This document shows, in pieces, positions 1-7,274 of a DNA stretch of 35,864 bases (its first letter is position 1; every line of letters starts with the position of its first letter). The notes below the pieces were generated by a model. It saw only the letters and a list, made by a program, of their open reading frames with translations, searched no databases and was not told the origin of the DNA. This DNA comes from CAYFQB01 sp964345225. GTDB lineage: Bacteria > Nitrospirota > Thermodesulfovibrionia > Thermodesulfovibrionales > UBA6898. The stretch spans positions 1 through 35,864 of the forward strand of contig CAYFQB010000004.1 of assembly GCA_964345225.1 (NCBI GenBank), written 5' to 3'. Both the position numbers and the translations under genes were made by a program.

Positions 1-60
1 GACAAAGATGGTCATTATGATAACAAGTATCTCTTTCTCCAACTTCACCAACTTTTTCAT
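1..60 (-). CDS. N-terminus of an unidentified protein, cut by the window edge
   Basis: An ATG at position 60 (minus strand) opens a frame of 20 codons that stays open to the edge. It begins MKKLVKLEKEIL and turns hydrophobic (VIIMTIFV), which suggests a signal peptide or membrane anchor. A G-rich stretch (GGGGGG, complement of positions 66-71) lies six bases ahead of the ATG as a ribosome binding site. The start sits about 35 bases after the stop of the frameshifted secreted protein gene, so the two are probably co-transcribed. Too little is visible to name a function. Confidence 0.5.
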   Translation of the reverse strand, partial: MKKLVKLEKEILVIIMTIFV

Positions 61-95
61 AGTTTCCCCCCGTCTATTCTCTATGACTCATTCAA

Positions 96-433
96 TTAAA
101 TCTCTATTTCGGCTTTCTTTCTCAACTCCTGATAAAGAAGACGAATGATGAACTCGTCAGATGTCCCACATGGACAGGGAGGCAGATTCCATGGAGGTTC
201 TTCTCTGGTTATCTGTATGAAGTTATCTTCAATTTTAGTGCAACCTGGGTTCCGAGTATCTTCATTATCACACCCAACAGCTATTGCAGTTTGCACAATC
301 CAAATGCTGCACCGGTCAGGCCATTACATCTTGAATCATCATTTGGATTTGCAGCTATAGCGTTACTCACTACACCTATGGGAAAAACAATAGAAATAAT
401 AAATACTAAAATAAAAAACTTTCTTTTTCTCAT
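96..433 (-). pseudogene. small secreted cysteine-containing protein, broken by a frameshift
   Basis: The frame from the ATG at 433 encodes a clear signal peptide (MRKRKFF, a hydrophobic core, then SNAIAA) and a mature start NPNDDSRCNGLTGAAFGLC, but stops at TAG 281-283. The next frame, open from about 296 to the stop at 96-98, continues naturally with TAIAVGCDNEDTRNPGCTK and ends in a short charged tail. Joining the two near 290-296 gives one coherent protein of about 112 residues with five or six cysteines. A GGAG ribosome binding site precedes the ATG at 433. The break may be a real mutation, programmed frameshifting or a base-calling error; a run of three A's (complement of 290-292) sits at the junction. 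Function unknown; the export signal and cysteines suggest a small disulfide-containing or metal-binding periplasmic protein. The upstream leader carries a riboswitch candidate. Confidence 0.65.
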
Positions 434-514
434 GATGCACTCCAACTTTATTTTTTTTAAGATTAAATCAATACAATTTTTATCCTTTTATACAAATAAA
501 TATTAGAGTTCTCA

Positions 515-584
515 CCCCCCTTCCACATCGGCCATCTTATTGCTAAAACCCGTCGCTTTCTGCCCCCCTCACGGGTGGTTTAGC
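515..584 (-). promoter_or_regulatory. cyclic-di-GMP (GEMM-I-like) riboswitch candidate
   Basis: Read on the minus strand, this leader matches the order of conserved GEMM-I elements: GCTAAACC (complement of 577-584), a CCC/GGG stem capped by a GTGA (GNRA) tetraloop (569-572), AGAAAGCGACGGG (549-561; the family usually has CGCAAAGCCACGGG), then after a short gap AAGATGGCCG (529-538), where the family has the second stem that carries the tetraloop receptor. It lies about 80-150 bases ahead of the ATG at 433, the usual place for control of translation or termination. GEMM-I riboswitches bind c-di-GMP or cGAMP. The match was made by eye, and the second stem is imperfect. Confidence 0.55.
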
Positions 585-591
585 TTTTTTC

Positions 592-962
592 GAGAATTTC
601 TATACTATGTCTTATAATTTCATTACAAAATAATTTACTAGAACAGTCCAATGATATTAATTTATTTATATATATATTGAACTTTTACATAATAATTACT
701 GTTAAAAATAGAGAATCGAACTAATTCATAAAAGATTTATTTCTGTAATATTAAGTATCAGGTGGGTTTTAAAAGTTCAAGACTATAGGAAGTATTAACA
801 AATTTCTACCTAATTGTTTTGTAATTTTCTCTGTTCATTAATATGCCTGTGAAATAAAAGGATAATCTAAGAACCGTCCCTTTTGGTTTGAAGTATTTTT
901 TGGTTTAAACAACGCATTGAGGCTAAATTAAGTAAAATCATTGCTATTATAGATTATAATAA
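592..962. other. AT-rich gap without a recognisable gene
   Basis: No open frame of convincing length or composition is present. An isolated motif at 871-884 (GAACCGTCCCTTTT) resembles the ends of small palindromic repeats common in such genomes, but no partner arm was seen nearby. The gap may be where the upstream part of the permease remnant at 963-1139 was lost. Confidence 0.4.
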
Positions 963-1139
963 ATGGGATTTCTGATTTCTTACGGTGTTTCCTATTTTGG
1001 TGACTGGGAAACCATAATTACACCATCTTCGGTCTTGCTTGCTTTTTTATTTTCTATTATCGTGGGCATGGTCTTCGGACTTTATCCTGCAAGAAAGGCA
1101 TCCTTAATGAAGCCGATTGAGGCCCTGAGTTATGAGTAA
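963..1139 (+). pseudogene. C-terminal remnant of an ABC transporter permease (MacB/FtsX type)
   Basis: The 58 codons before the TAA at 1137-1139 read as the last part of a MacB-family permease: a hydrophobic segment (SVLLAFLFSIIVGMVFG) followed by LYPARKASLMKPIEALSYE. The family ends with a final membrane helix and a similar GxxPAxxAxxxxPIxALRYE signature. In-frame stop TAA (960-962) lies directly before the first ATG, and the remaining roughly 340 residues, including the large periplasmic domain, are absent upstream. This is therefore a 3' fragment, not a complete gene. It converges on the minus-strand gene ending at 1140 without a gap. Confidence 0.75.
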
Positions 1140-1610
1140 TCACTGGTCTCTTACCTCAAAATCAATGACACGTTCCAGTTTATCATTAATGTAAAGCTCT
1201 ATCCTGTAAGTTCCTAATGGATCTCCTTCATCAAACCATAGGGTGTCAGAATATATCCCTTTCTTTACTTTAAATTCTTTATCAACTATTTTCCTCCCGC
1301 CTTCACTTATTTTTACATTATTTAAATTACCTGTTATCTGTTTTGGAGCATCAGGAAGATAGAGAGTCTTTCTTATTGAAAATGACATCCCCCTTTTTTC
1401 TTTTACAGTATAGCCCCAGCGGAAGCCTGTTTCTTTATAAAGTCTCGGAATAATAGTAGTTTCAGTAGAAACGTAATAATAGCCTTCATTATCTTCCTTC
1501 ATAATTCCAAATTTTACTTCATAAGTTCTGCTTTGGATATCACCGACAAAAGTATAACCTGATAAAAAAATAACAGCAGTAATACTCAAAACCAGACCTG
1601 AAAACCGCAT
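1140..1610 (-). CDS. secreted protein of unknown function
   Basis: A 156-residue protein. The N-terminus MRFSGLVLSITAVIFLSGYTFVGD is a typical hydrophobic export signal without a lipobox cysteine at the expected place. The mature part alternates polar and hydrophobic residues as in a beta-sandwich and ends with GTYRIELYINDKLERVIDFEV, a pattern ('...G.y.iely..dk....fdfeV') seen in small immunoglobulin-like periplasmic domains such as DUF3859. The similarity to DUF3859 is a suggestion only. No catalytic motif or cysteine is visible. The gene stands alone on the minus strand and converges with the permease remnant. Confidence 0.7.
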   Translation of the reverse strand: MRFSGLVLSITAVIFLSGYTFVGDIQSRTYEVKFGIMKEDNEGYYYVSTETTIIPRLYKETGFRWGYTVKEKRGMSFSIRKTLYLPDAPKQITGNLNNVKISEGGRKIVDKEFKVKKGIYSDTLWFDEGDPLGTYRIELYINDKLERVIDFEVRDQ

Positions 1611-1926
1611 GATTTCTAATCCCCTGAAAAATAATTTTTCTTTAAATTATCTTATTTTATTATTTGCTGACAATAAGTTTTTTAGTATTAATAATAAATT
1701 ATTTTCCCCTGTTACAGTATTAAGGAAATAATATTATAAAAAAACTAAATTTATAATTAATAAGTCTATTAAGAATATATATTTGACATCATTTAAAGAT
1801 ATTATTCAATTTATAAGTAAATTATTGAATTTGGTATAGGACTTTTTCGATAAAGAAAAACTCCCTTCTTGAGAAGGGGATTAGGGTAAAAAACATTTTA
1901 ATATTTTTTTCATTAAGGTGATATAA
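1611..1926. other. AT-rich intergenic region with one palindromic repeat
   Basis: This is the divergent space between the secreted unknown gene and the PilZ gene, and should hold promoters for both, though none stands out from the AT-rich background. At 1861-1879 there is a tight hairpin, CCCTTC-TTGA-GAAGGG, of the 'ctcccttcttgagaagggg' kind that often recurs between genes in bacterial genomes. It has no T run and is unlikely to be a terminator. Confidence 0.4.
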
Positions 1927-2244
1927 ATGTTTTCCAGGAAAATACCTGTTAGTTTAAATGCAAAGATTGTCTCAGGTGGTAAAACTTATGCAGGATTAAT
2001 AGAGAATGTTTCCGAATATGGGATGATCTCTATGATTCAGATATCAAAAGATTTTACTCCTGAAAAAATAATTGAGCTGAATTTTCAAATTCCTTCAGGT
2101 GAAATTCTAAGTTTAAATTGTGAGCTAATATGGTTTTTAAGAATGCCACTATGTAATAAAGAATTAACTTTAGGATTTGAAATTATAAACCCACCTCAAA
2201 AATACAAGGAATTCATAATAACTTTAAATTTTAGCAACAATTAA
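1927..2244 (+). CDS. PilZ-domain protein
   Basis: A 105-residue, single-domain protein that fits PilZ from end to end. The N-terminus (RKIPVSLNAKIV) resembles the start of PilZ domains, and N27-V-S29-E-Y-G32 matches the second PilZ signature (D/N)xSxxG. The first signature, RxxxR, is only partly present because the N-terminus is short: R4 and K5 are there but the second arginine is not clear, so c-di-GMP binding may be weak or lost. PilZ proteins act as cytoplasmic c-di-GMP effectors for motility, adhesion or polysaccharide. The ATG is preceded by AAGGTGATATAA as a ribosome binding site. The riboswitch candidate 1.4 kb away also points to c-di-GMP control in this neighbourhood. Confidence 0.75.
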   Translation: MFSRKIPVSLNAKIVSGGKTYAGLIENVSEYGMISMIQISKDFTPEKIIELNFQIPSGEILSLNCELIWFLRMPLCNKELTLGFEIINPPQKYKEFIITLNFSNN

Positions 2245-2279
2245 CAGAAGGCTTTTTAAAACCAGTGAATTCATAAATA

Positions 2280-2333
2280 TTAATATATATATATAAATAT
2301 ATATAATTAATATATATATATAAATATATATAA
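2280..2333. repeat. two perfect 27-bp tandem AT repeats
   Basis: Positions 2280-2306 and 2307-2333 are identical 27-base units made only of A and T, each beginning TTAATATATA. The array lies between the PilZ gene and the Cys-cluster/receiver gene. It would form easily melted DNA and long AU hairpins in RNA. A regulatory role is not evident. Confidence 0.85.
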
Positions 2334-2458
2334 AGGTCTTTTGTTTTATCTAAAGTTTGAATTATAAAATTATATATAAATTTAATTTGATAATTTTGCT
2401 ATTATAGAATATTTTAAAGCCAGGGGATTTTTCTATAAATTAAACTTGAGGTTATATA

Positions 2459-3019
2459 ATGCAATGTCCTCATCTTGTGAAGGGTGTCATAACAATCTGT
2501 AGGGTTAGTGATAGACCTTATATTCTAAGTGACTTTGAGCTTACGGAATATTGCGAGAGCAAAAGCTATCAAAATTGCCATAGATTTTTAAGTTTAATTA
2601 AAAAAATACTCGAATCTTTATATCGGGCATATAATAAAAAACCTATATTGATAGTTAATAGTGATTACCACATTAGGGAACTTCTTTCTTTAATATTAAA
2701 GAAAGAAGGCTATGATATTATCGAGGCATTTAATGGAAAACATGCGTTGGATAAACTGAGATCAACAACAGTTCAAATGGTTATAACCGACCTACAGATG
2801 CCGTTTATGGATGGTATTGAACTTACAAAAGAACTGAGAAACACAGCTGAGTATGATTTCATACCTATAATTATGCTGGCAACAGAATTTCGGGAATCCA
2901 AAAAGGAAGAAGGTAAACAGGCAGGTATTAATGAATGGATTGAGAAGCCATTTATACCCAAACATTTATTAGATGTAGTAAGTAGTTTACATTATAAAAA
3001 AGCTTCAATAAAAAATTAG
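2459..3019 (+). CDS. N-terminal Cys-cluster domain fused to a divergent response-regulator receiver
   Basis: A 186-residue protein. Residues 1-45 hold four cysteines (C3, C14, C32, C40) in a layout like the small metal- or cluster-binding N-terminal domains of some signalling proteins. Residues 61-180 form a CheY-like receiver with phospho-acceptor D111 (in ITDLQMPFMDG) and lysine K163 (in EKPF). The acidic pair that binds magnesium is replaced (ILIVNSD where ILIVDDD is usual), and the conserved Thr position is Ala (IIMLAT), so normal phosphorylation is doubtful. No output domain follows. The ATG overlaps a weak ribosome binding site (GAGGTTATATA). There is no neighbouring histidine kinase. 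Function probably involves sensing through the cysteines; that part is inference. Confidence 0.75.
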   Translation: MQCPHLVKGVITICRVSDRPYILSDFELTEYCESKSYQNCHRFLSLIKKILESLYRAYNKKPILIVNSDYHIRELLSLILKKEGYDIIEAFNGKHALDKLRSTTVQMVITDLQMPFMDGIELTKELRNTAEYDFIPIIMLATEFRESKKEEGKQAGINEWIEKPFIPKHLLDVVSSLHYKKASIKN

Positions 3020-3655
3020 ATTCTCTATGGAGAATTTATTATGCTAAAGAATGTACAGAATATTTATCTACTCCTGCCCTTTAGATTTTAAGGAAGTCAA
3101 TCTTTTCCACGTGATTCTTAATTGTTAATAATACTTGATTATAATTCTTATCAGGTGTAAATTCGTTGTTTCTCCAATTTGATTGAGAACTTGGAAAAGT
3201 TGGTATATTTTTGTGACATGATACACAATTGTTAAGCACAGTTATGTATCATTTACTATTTTTATTAATTCCGTAATCCCACTTAAAGTTTCTAACCGCC
3301 TTATTTTTAAAAGAAAAGAAAAGTAATATGAACTTTCATATTTTGGCATGTATCTTGATAGTTCTTTAATCAGTAGATGTATCTGTACAGTAAGGGAGGG
3401 GAAATTTCTTCATACCGAAATAAAATTTAATGCTCTTCAGGTAGAAATTAGAAATCGATAAATCTAAATACTGCATGTGTAAGAGGGTATTAAGATATAC
3501 CTTTAAGTAGAATGCGGCATAAACGTGGAGAAAAATTTCTTTTAATTCAATATCTTTTTGATTAGGGAGGAGGTGATGTGAGATCAGAGAAAATATCCAT
3601 TTTGGTTTAAGTATGCGAGATACAAAACATACTAAATAATAAGGAGGGTAGTAAA
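3020..3655. other. 636-bp AT-rich leader region of sodN
   Basis: No credible gene is present. A small hairpin ATTCTC-TATG-GAGAAT at 3020-3035 follows the receiver gene stop and may act as a weak terminator. An 8-bp perfect inverted repeat, ATGATACA/TGTATCAT, spans 3218-3252 and could be an operator or a short hairpin. AAGGAGGGTAG just before 3656 is a strong ribosome binding site for sodN. No promoter can be assigned with confidence. Confidence 0.4.
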
Positions 3656-4099
3656 ATGAAAAAGTTTTTTTGGGGTTTACTTGTTTTATCAGTAATTTTG
3701 TTTTTTGCACAATCAGCTTTCTCTCACTGTGAGATTCCCTGTGGAATTTACGATGATGAAATGCGAATCAATACGATAAGCGAGCACATTGTAACCATCG
3801 AAAAATCAATGAATCAGATCAATGATATCCTGAAAGAAAGACCTAGTGACTCCCACCAGCTTGTTAGATGGATAATAAACAAAGAACAACATGCTAAAAA
3901 ACTTCAGGAGATAGTTACCCAGTACTTTATGACCCAGAGGATAAAACCTGATACAAAGAATTACGATAAAAAACTTGCTTTACTCCACCAGATGCTTGTC
4001 TTTAGCATGAAAAGCAAGCAGACGACTGACCTGAGCCATGTGAATAAATTGAATGAGCTGGTTAAAGACTTTAAGAAACTCTATTTTTCAGATAAGTAA
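3656..4099 (+). CDS. sodN: nickel superoxide dismutase with Sec-type signal peptide
   Basis: Residues 1-23 are a classic signal peptide (MKK, a hydrophobic core, AQSAFS). Cleavage after S23 leaves a mature protein starting HCEIPCGIY, the Ni-hook H-C-x-x-P-C-G-x-Y of Ni-SOD. His1 supplies amine and imidazole ligands, Cys2 and Cys6 the thiolates, and Tyr9 gates the site. The mature part (124 residues) matches the family's roughly 117-residue four-helix bundle. The enzyme would convert superoxide to oxygen and peroxide in the periplasm. In actinobacteria and cyanobacteria Ni-SOD is usually made with a short propeptide removed by a SodX/CPP-type peptidase. Here the export signal itself seems to be the propeptide, and no such peptidase lies nearby. 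ATG chosen because AAGGAGGGTAG precedes it. A strong hairpin follows the stop. Confidence 0.93.
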   Translation: MKKFFWGLLVLSVILFFAQSAFSHCEIPCGIYDDEMRINTISEHIVTIEKSMNQINDILKERPSDSHQLVRWIINKEQHAKKLQEIVTQYFMTQRIKPDTKNYDKKLALLHQMLVFSMKSKQTTDLSHVNKLNELVKDFKKLYFSDK

Positions 4100-4111
4100 T
4101 TCATTCATAAA

Positions 4112-4141
4112 ATACTCCGGTTCCCTGTGGAACCGGAGTAT
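4112..4141 (+). terminator. 13-bp perfect hairpin after sodN
   Basis: ATACTCCGGTTCC (4112-4124) and its exact complement (4129-4141) enclose a CTGT loop, 12 bases after the sodN stop. No T run follows, so it may stabilise the 3' end or act with a termination factor rather than being a textbook intrinsic terminator. Confidence 0.6.
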
Positions 4142-4362
4142 GAAGAATTGGGGAAAATATTTTCGATTCCCAGCCTCTACAAGCAATATTTCATACGCAA
4201 ATCAATTCTGAATTATTTTCTGTATTATATTTCAAAAAGTGGGTATAATCCGTTTCATCAGAGTGAGTATATGGCCAGAATGATAGAAATATACATATAT
4301 ATTAACAAATATTTTTTTTAGATCATAAGTAATTTGAGGGCATAAGAAGACAAGGAAGATTT

Positions 4363-5475
4363 ATGGGGTATCCTTTAGAGTATCTTATTGATGTTGCCAG
4401 GAATTTTAAATTAGACGGAAATATACAGGATATCCGGAGATACGGTTCAGGGAAAATAAACGATACATTTCTTGTGACTCTAGGACCCGGAAGAGAAAAG
4501 CAGGTCATTCTTCAGTGCATTAACGAGAAAGTATTCCCACATCCGGAATGGATTATGTTCAACATGCGTTTAGTTACAGATCATATTCATGAAAAGCTGA
4601 GATATGAACAAGAGAGTGGTTCAGGCCGGAGATGGGAAATGCCGCGGATATTTGAGGCTAAAGACGGAAAAGATTATTTTATTGATTCCCGAAAATCATT
4701 CTGGCGGGCATTGAGTTTCATCAATGCGTTGGCTGGAAAAAGAATCAGAGATGCCAGGCATGCTAAGGAGGTAGGCTACGGAATTGGCAGATTCCACAGT
4801 CTTATTAGCGACCTGGAGACTGAAAAGCTTTATGATACGCTGCAAGGATTTCACAACACACCGGGATACCTTAATTCTTTCGATGAAGTAATAAAAGATA
4901 AGGGTGTAACGGGAGAAACTTCCAAAGTAAAATACTGCCTGCAGTTTGTGAGCGAGAGGAGAAGATGGGCTTCTGTTTTAGAAGATGCAAAAGACCAGAA
5001 GAAGTTATTTCTACGTCCAATTCATGGAGACCCCAAATTTGACAATATCATGATTGATAAAGAGACCGGTCAGGCTGTCAGCATTATTGACCTGGATACA
5101 GTAAAACCTGGTTTAGTCCAGTATGATGTTGGTGATTGTTTGAGGTCCTGTTGTAATCCTGTTGGAGAAGAGACCAGAGATGTGGATGATGTTCATTTCA
5201 GAACCGATTTTTGCAGATCAGTTTTGGAGGGCTATATTTCGGTTGCCGACAGTTTTTTTGGCATGAACGATTACTTATACCTATATGATTCAATCCGCCT
5301 CATTGCTTTTGAGCTGGGGCTTAGATTTTTCACTGATTATTTACAGGGAAATGTATATTTCAAGGTAGCTCACGAGGAGGAGAATCTTTTTCGGGCCCTT
5401 GTTCAATTTAAGTTAACCGAGAGTATCGAGTCACAGGAGTCGGATATCCTTGAAATAATTGAAGATTTGAAATGA
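4363..5475 (+). CDS. APH/choline-kinase-family phosphotransferase, N-acetylhexosamine 1-kinase-like
   Basis: A 370-residue kinase of the aminoglycoside phosphotransferase fold. The Brenner motif H221-G-D223-PKFDN228 carries the catalytic Asp and Asn, and the metal-binding motif follows as I-D243-L-D245-T. The N-terminal part (YGSGKINDTFLV) matches the nucleotide-binding start of the family. Length, the RRYGSGKINDTF opening and the LRPIHGDPKFDNIM block resemble NahK-type N-acetylhexosamine 1-kinases, which phosphorylate free sugars at C1 in salvage. Substrate is not certain; homoserine- or choline-type substrates are possible. It stands alone on the plus strand with GGAAG ahead of the ATG. A small hairpin at 5501-5516 follows the stop. 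No sugar-salvage partner is adjacent. Confidence 0.75.
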   Translation: MGYPLEYLIDVARNFKLDGNIQDIRRYGSGKINDTFLVTLGPGREKQVILQCINEKVFPHPEWIMFNMRLVTDHIHEKLRYEQESGSGRRWEMPRIFEAKDGKDYFIDSRKSFWRALSFINALAGKRIRDARHAKEVGYGIGRFHSLISDLETEKLYDTLQGFHNTPGYLNSFDEVIKDKGVTGETSKVKYCLQFVSERRRWASVLEDAKDQKKLFLRPIHGDPKFDNIMIDKETGQAVSIIDLDTVKPGLVQYDVGDCLRSCCNPVGEETRDVDDVHFRTDFCRSVLEGYISVADSFFGMNDYLYLYDSIRLIAFELGLRFFTDYLQGNVYFKVAHEEENLFRALVQFKLTESIESQESDILEIIEDLK

Positions 5476-5694
5476 AAATGTATATTATAGACCACTAACA
5501 AAACTTTAAGAAGTTTCTTAATGCAAGAAAAAGAAAAGATACCCGCACACCTTATCTGAAATTATGATTCGGTCAGTATCTTAGTAAAAAGGGCTTATAA
5601 TAACTTTGGGAAATACTGTAAAAGCCAGATCACTTCAACTGAGGCACAATTCAAAGAAATGGGAGCTTACTAAGGAAAAGGGATGGATTAATGA

Positions 5695-5910
5695 TGCAAT
5701 GGACAGAATACTCATATTACAGGAAGAGACCACAAGAGATTTGGAGAAATTGCAATTGAGGAAGGTCTTTTGTCACAGGCACAGGTAAGAGAGTTACTTA
5801 GAGAATAGAGTAACAGGTATCTTTATTTTGGACAAGCACTGGTAAAACTTGGGGTCATTTCAGAAAAGAATATGTTAAAGAACCTGGAGAATTTAATCAA
5901 CTTAAAGTGA
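5695..5910 (+). pseudogene. remnant of a GspE/PilB N-terminal-like domain protein
   Basis: A plus-strand frame reads RFGEIAIEEGLLSQAQVRELLRE, then a TAG at 5806-5808, then SNRYLYFGQALVKLGVISEKN and a short leucine-rich end at TGA 5908-5910. This is the repeated 'lGeiaveeGllt..qv.elL..Q....ylG..Lv.lGvis' pattern found in the N-terminal domains of type II secretion and type IV pilus ATPases and in stand-alone proteins of the same fold. The TAG falls where the family usually has Gln, so a single CAG-to-TAG change would explain it. Further upstream the frame is closed by a TGA at 5692-5694, suggesting an additional frameshift. The product is probably not made in full. Confidence 0.6.
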
Positions 5911-5945
5911 GAAGTAAAGATTAATGCCAGTGTTTCAATTGCCTT

Positions 5946-6500
5946 CTACTCAGTAACACACCAGTCATCATCGCATTCGAGAGAGTGTTCCAGCCAATCA
6001 TATGCTGCAAGAATTCGTTTTTCGATATCTCTCTGTTTCGGCGAAAGGTTGTAAAATGTGATATTTTTCATCTGTTCTAAAGCAGTATGTTTATCAGGAA
6101 TAGAATCTATACCCGTGCCAATAACCTTCCCTGAAACGGTATCAAGTATTTCCGCATCTTCCCCGTTGGTTACAACTGTTACGGGAATTTGGTATGACTC
6201 CAGAATCCTTGAAGATGCAAGTGCAGGGCGTTCCCTGGTTACAAGGGAACCCGGTCCGTATCTGATAACAATAAAGCACTTTCCGTCAACTTTTACAACA
6301 AAGTCAACCATTGACAGCACTTTCTCATTTTCGATGTCCATCTCCAGCCTGCGTTTTACCTCTATATCTTCTTTTGAAAAGCCCCTTTGTTCAACAAGAA
6401 AATGGGCCAGCTTCTGACGGTATCTTTCGTCATCAGTGTCTGTAATTACACGTCCTGTTATAAAGTCTGTTGTCTTTCCTAATATTCTTCGATGACCCAA
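5946..6500 (-). CDS. HsdR N-terminal-like (PD-(D/E)XK fold) protein with degenerate active site
   Basis: A 184-residue protein resembling the HSDR_N_2 domain family, which is related to the nuclease domain of type I restriction subunits. D66 in VDFVV matches the first acidic residue. The usual E-x-K on the next strand is replaced by I79-R-Y81 (FIVIRYGPGS), so endonuclease activity is unlikely. The conserved segment LVTRERPALASSRIL and the VTVVTNGEDAEILD strand are intact, as in other stand-alone members. No hsdM or hsdS lies nearby. It is the last gene of a minus-strand run, 27 bases after the CinA-like gene, so co-expression is likely. Possible roles are nucleic-acid binding without cleavage, or an unknown scaffold function. 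Confidence 0.7.
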   Translation of the reverse strand: MGHRRILGKTTDFITGRVITDTDDERYRQKLAHFLVEQRGFSKEDIEVKRRLEMDIENEKVLSMVDFVVKVDGKCFIVIRYGPGSLVTRERPALASSRILESYQIPVTVVTNGEDAEILDTVSGKVIGTGIDSIPDKHTALEQMKNITFYNLSPKQRDIEKRILAAYDWLEHSLECDDDWCVTE

Positions 6501-6527
6501 AGCGACCCCTCTTAAACTCCCTTAATT

Positions 6528-7274
6528 TTATTCTACTCTAACAAGTATATCTTCAGGAAGCCTTTTTATAAGCTCATCTACAGCCTTATTCAATGAGCTT
6601 TCTAATTTGGACTCTGCAGTAATTATAATCTTATATTCAGGATTCCCGAGGACAGGATAAGAGCCGAAGGTTACATCGATACTTTCTTGAACAACCGTAT
6701 TCAGGGTTTTTGCGATATCTGATTCATTGGCATTAAGAAAAAGCCGTTTTGAATAAAAGGCTGAGGAGCGGAATCTCTCTTTAATTAAAGAGAATTTTTT
6801 CTTTAGATATTCAGGGATGCCGGGGAAGATGAATATATTTTTAAAAGAGACTACCGGGAAAGGCATGAGTTCAAGACCGATGATTTCAGCCCCTTCAGGA
6901 ACATCTGCCATCTTCATAAATGAGTCGTTAGCAGATTTGCCATATCGTGAGAGGAACAGCTTTTCGAGTTCAGGGTGTCTTATTAACCTCACATTGAATC
7001 CCTTTGCTATCCCCTCCATTGTCAAATCATCATGTGTCGGGCCTACACCTCCTGACGTGAATACATAGTCATAATTTCTTGAGAACTCTAACGCTTCATT
7101 ACCAATGATTTCTATTTCATCGGGGATTACCGATATGCGCATAACATTCACACCCAGATTATTCAATTCTGATGCAAGATAAAAAGAGTTGGTGTCCTGC
7201 ACCTTGCCTGAAAGTATCTCATTGCCGATTATTATAATACCTGCGGTCTTTGTAGTATTTTTGTCGGTGTTCAT
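6528..7274 (-). CDS. CinA-type MoaB/Mog-fold protein (molybdopterin-binding domain only)
   Basis: A 248-residue protein with the GNEILSGKVQDTNSFYLA opening and the TSGGVGPTHDD loop that mark the COG1058 domain of CinA. In this family the domain acts as a nucleotide (ADP-ribose, CoA or FAD) pyrophosphatase. The C-terminal nicotinamide-mononucleotide deamidase domain of full-length CinA (about 410 residues) is absent, so this is the short stand-alone form. Its ATG overlaps the stop of the preceding glycosyltransferase gene (TAATG at 7274), which indicates translational coupling. The HsdR_N-like gene follows after 27 bases. Confidence 0.85.
   Translation of the reverse strand: MNTDKNTTKTAGIIIIGNEILSGKVQDTNSFYLASELNNLGVNVMRISVIPDEIEIIGNEALEFSRNYDYVFTSGGVGPTHDDLTMEGIAKGFNVRLIRHPELEKLFLSRYGKSANDSFMKMADVPEGAEIIGLELMPFPVVSFKNIFIFPGIPEYLKKKFSLIKERFRSSAFYSKRLFLNANESDIAKTLNTVVQESIDVTFGSYPVLGNPEYKIIITAESKLESSLNKAVDELIKRLPEDILVRVE

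Noticed and set aside
542..590. Stem-loop plus T run on the plus strand resembling an intrinsic terminator
   Set aside because: No plus-strand gene ends there, and the same bases form the conserved GEMM-I-like core when read on the minus strand upstream of a minus-strand gene.
3366..3710. 114-codon minus-strand frame overlapping the start of sodN
   Set aside because: Covers the sodN ribosome binding site and signal peptide in antisense; no ribosome binding site or recognisable domain.
4127..4321. 64-codon plus-strand frame after sodN
   Set aside because: Begins inside the sodN hairpin and runs through AT-rich sequence; no ribosome binding site.
5606..5788. 60-codon plus-strand frame in the pseudogene region
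   Set aside because: The frame does not carry the recognisable domain. The GspE/PilB-like residues are in another frame, broken by TAG and a frameshift.
5946..6500. Part of a type I restriction system
   Set aside because: The protein has only the HsdR_N-like fold with a lost ExK motif, no helicase part, and no hsdM or hsdS nearby.
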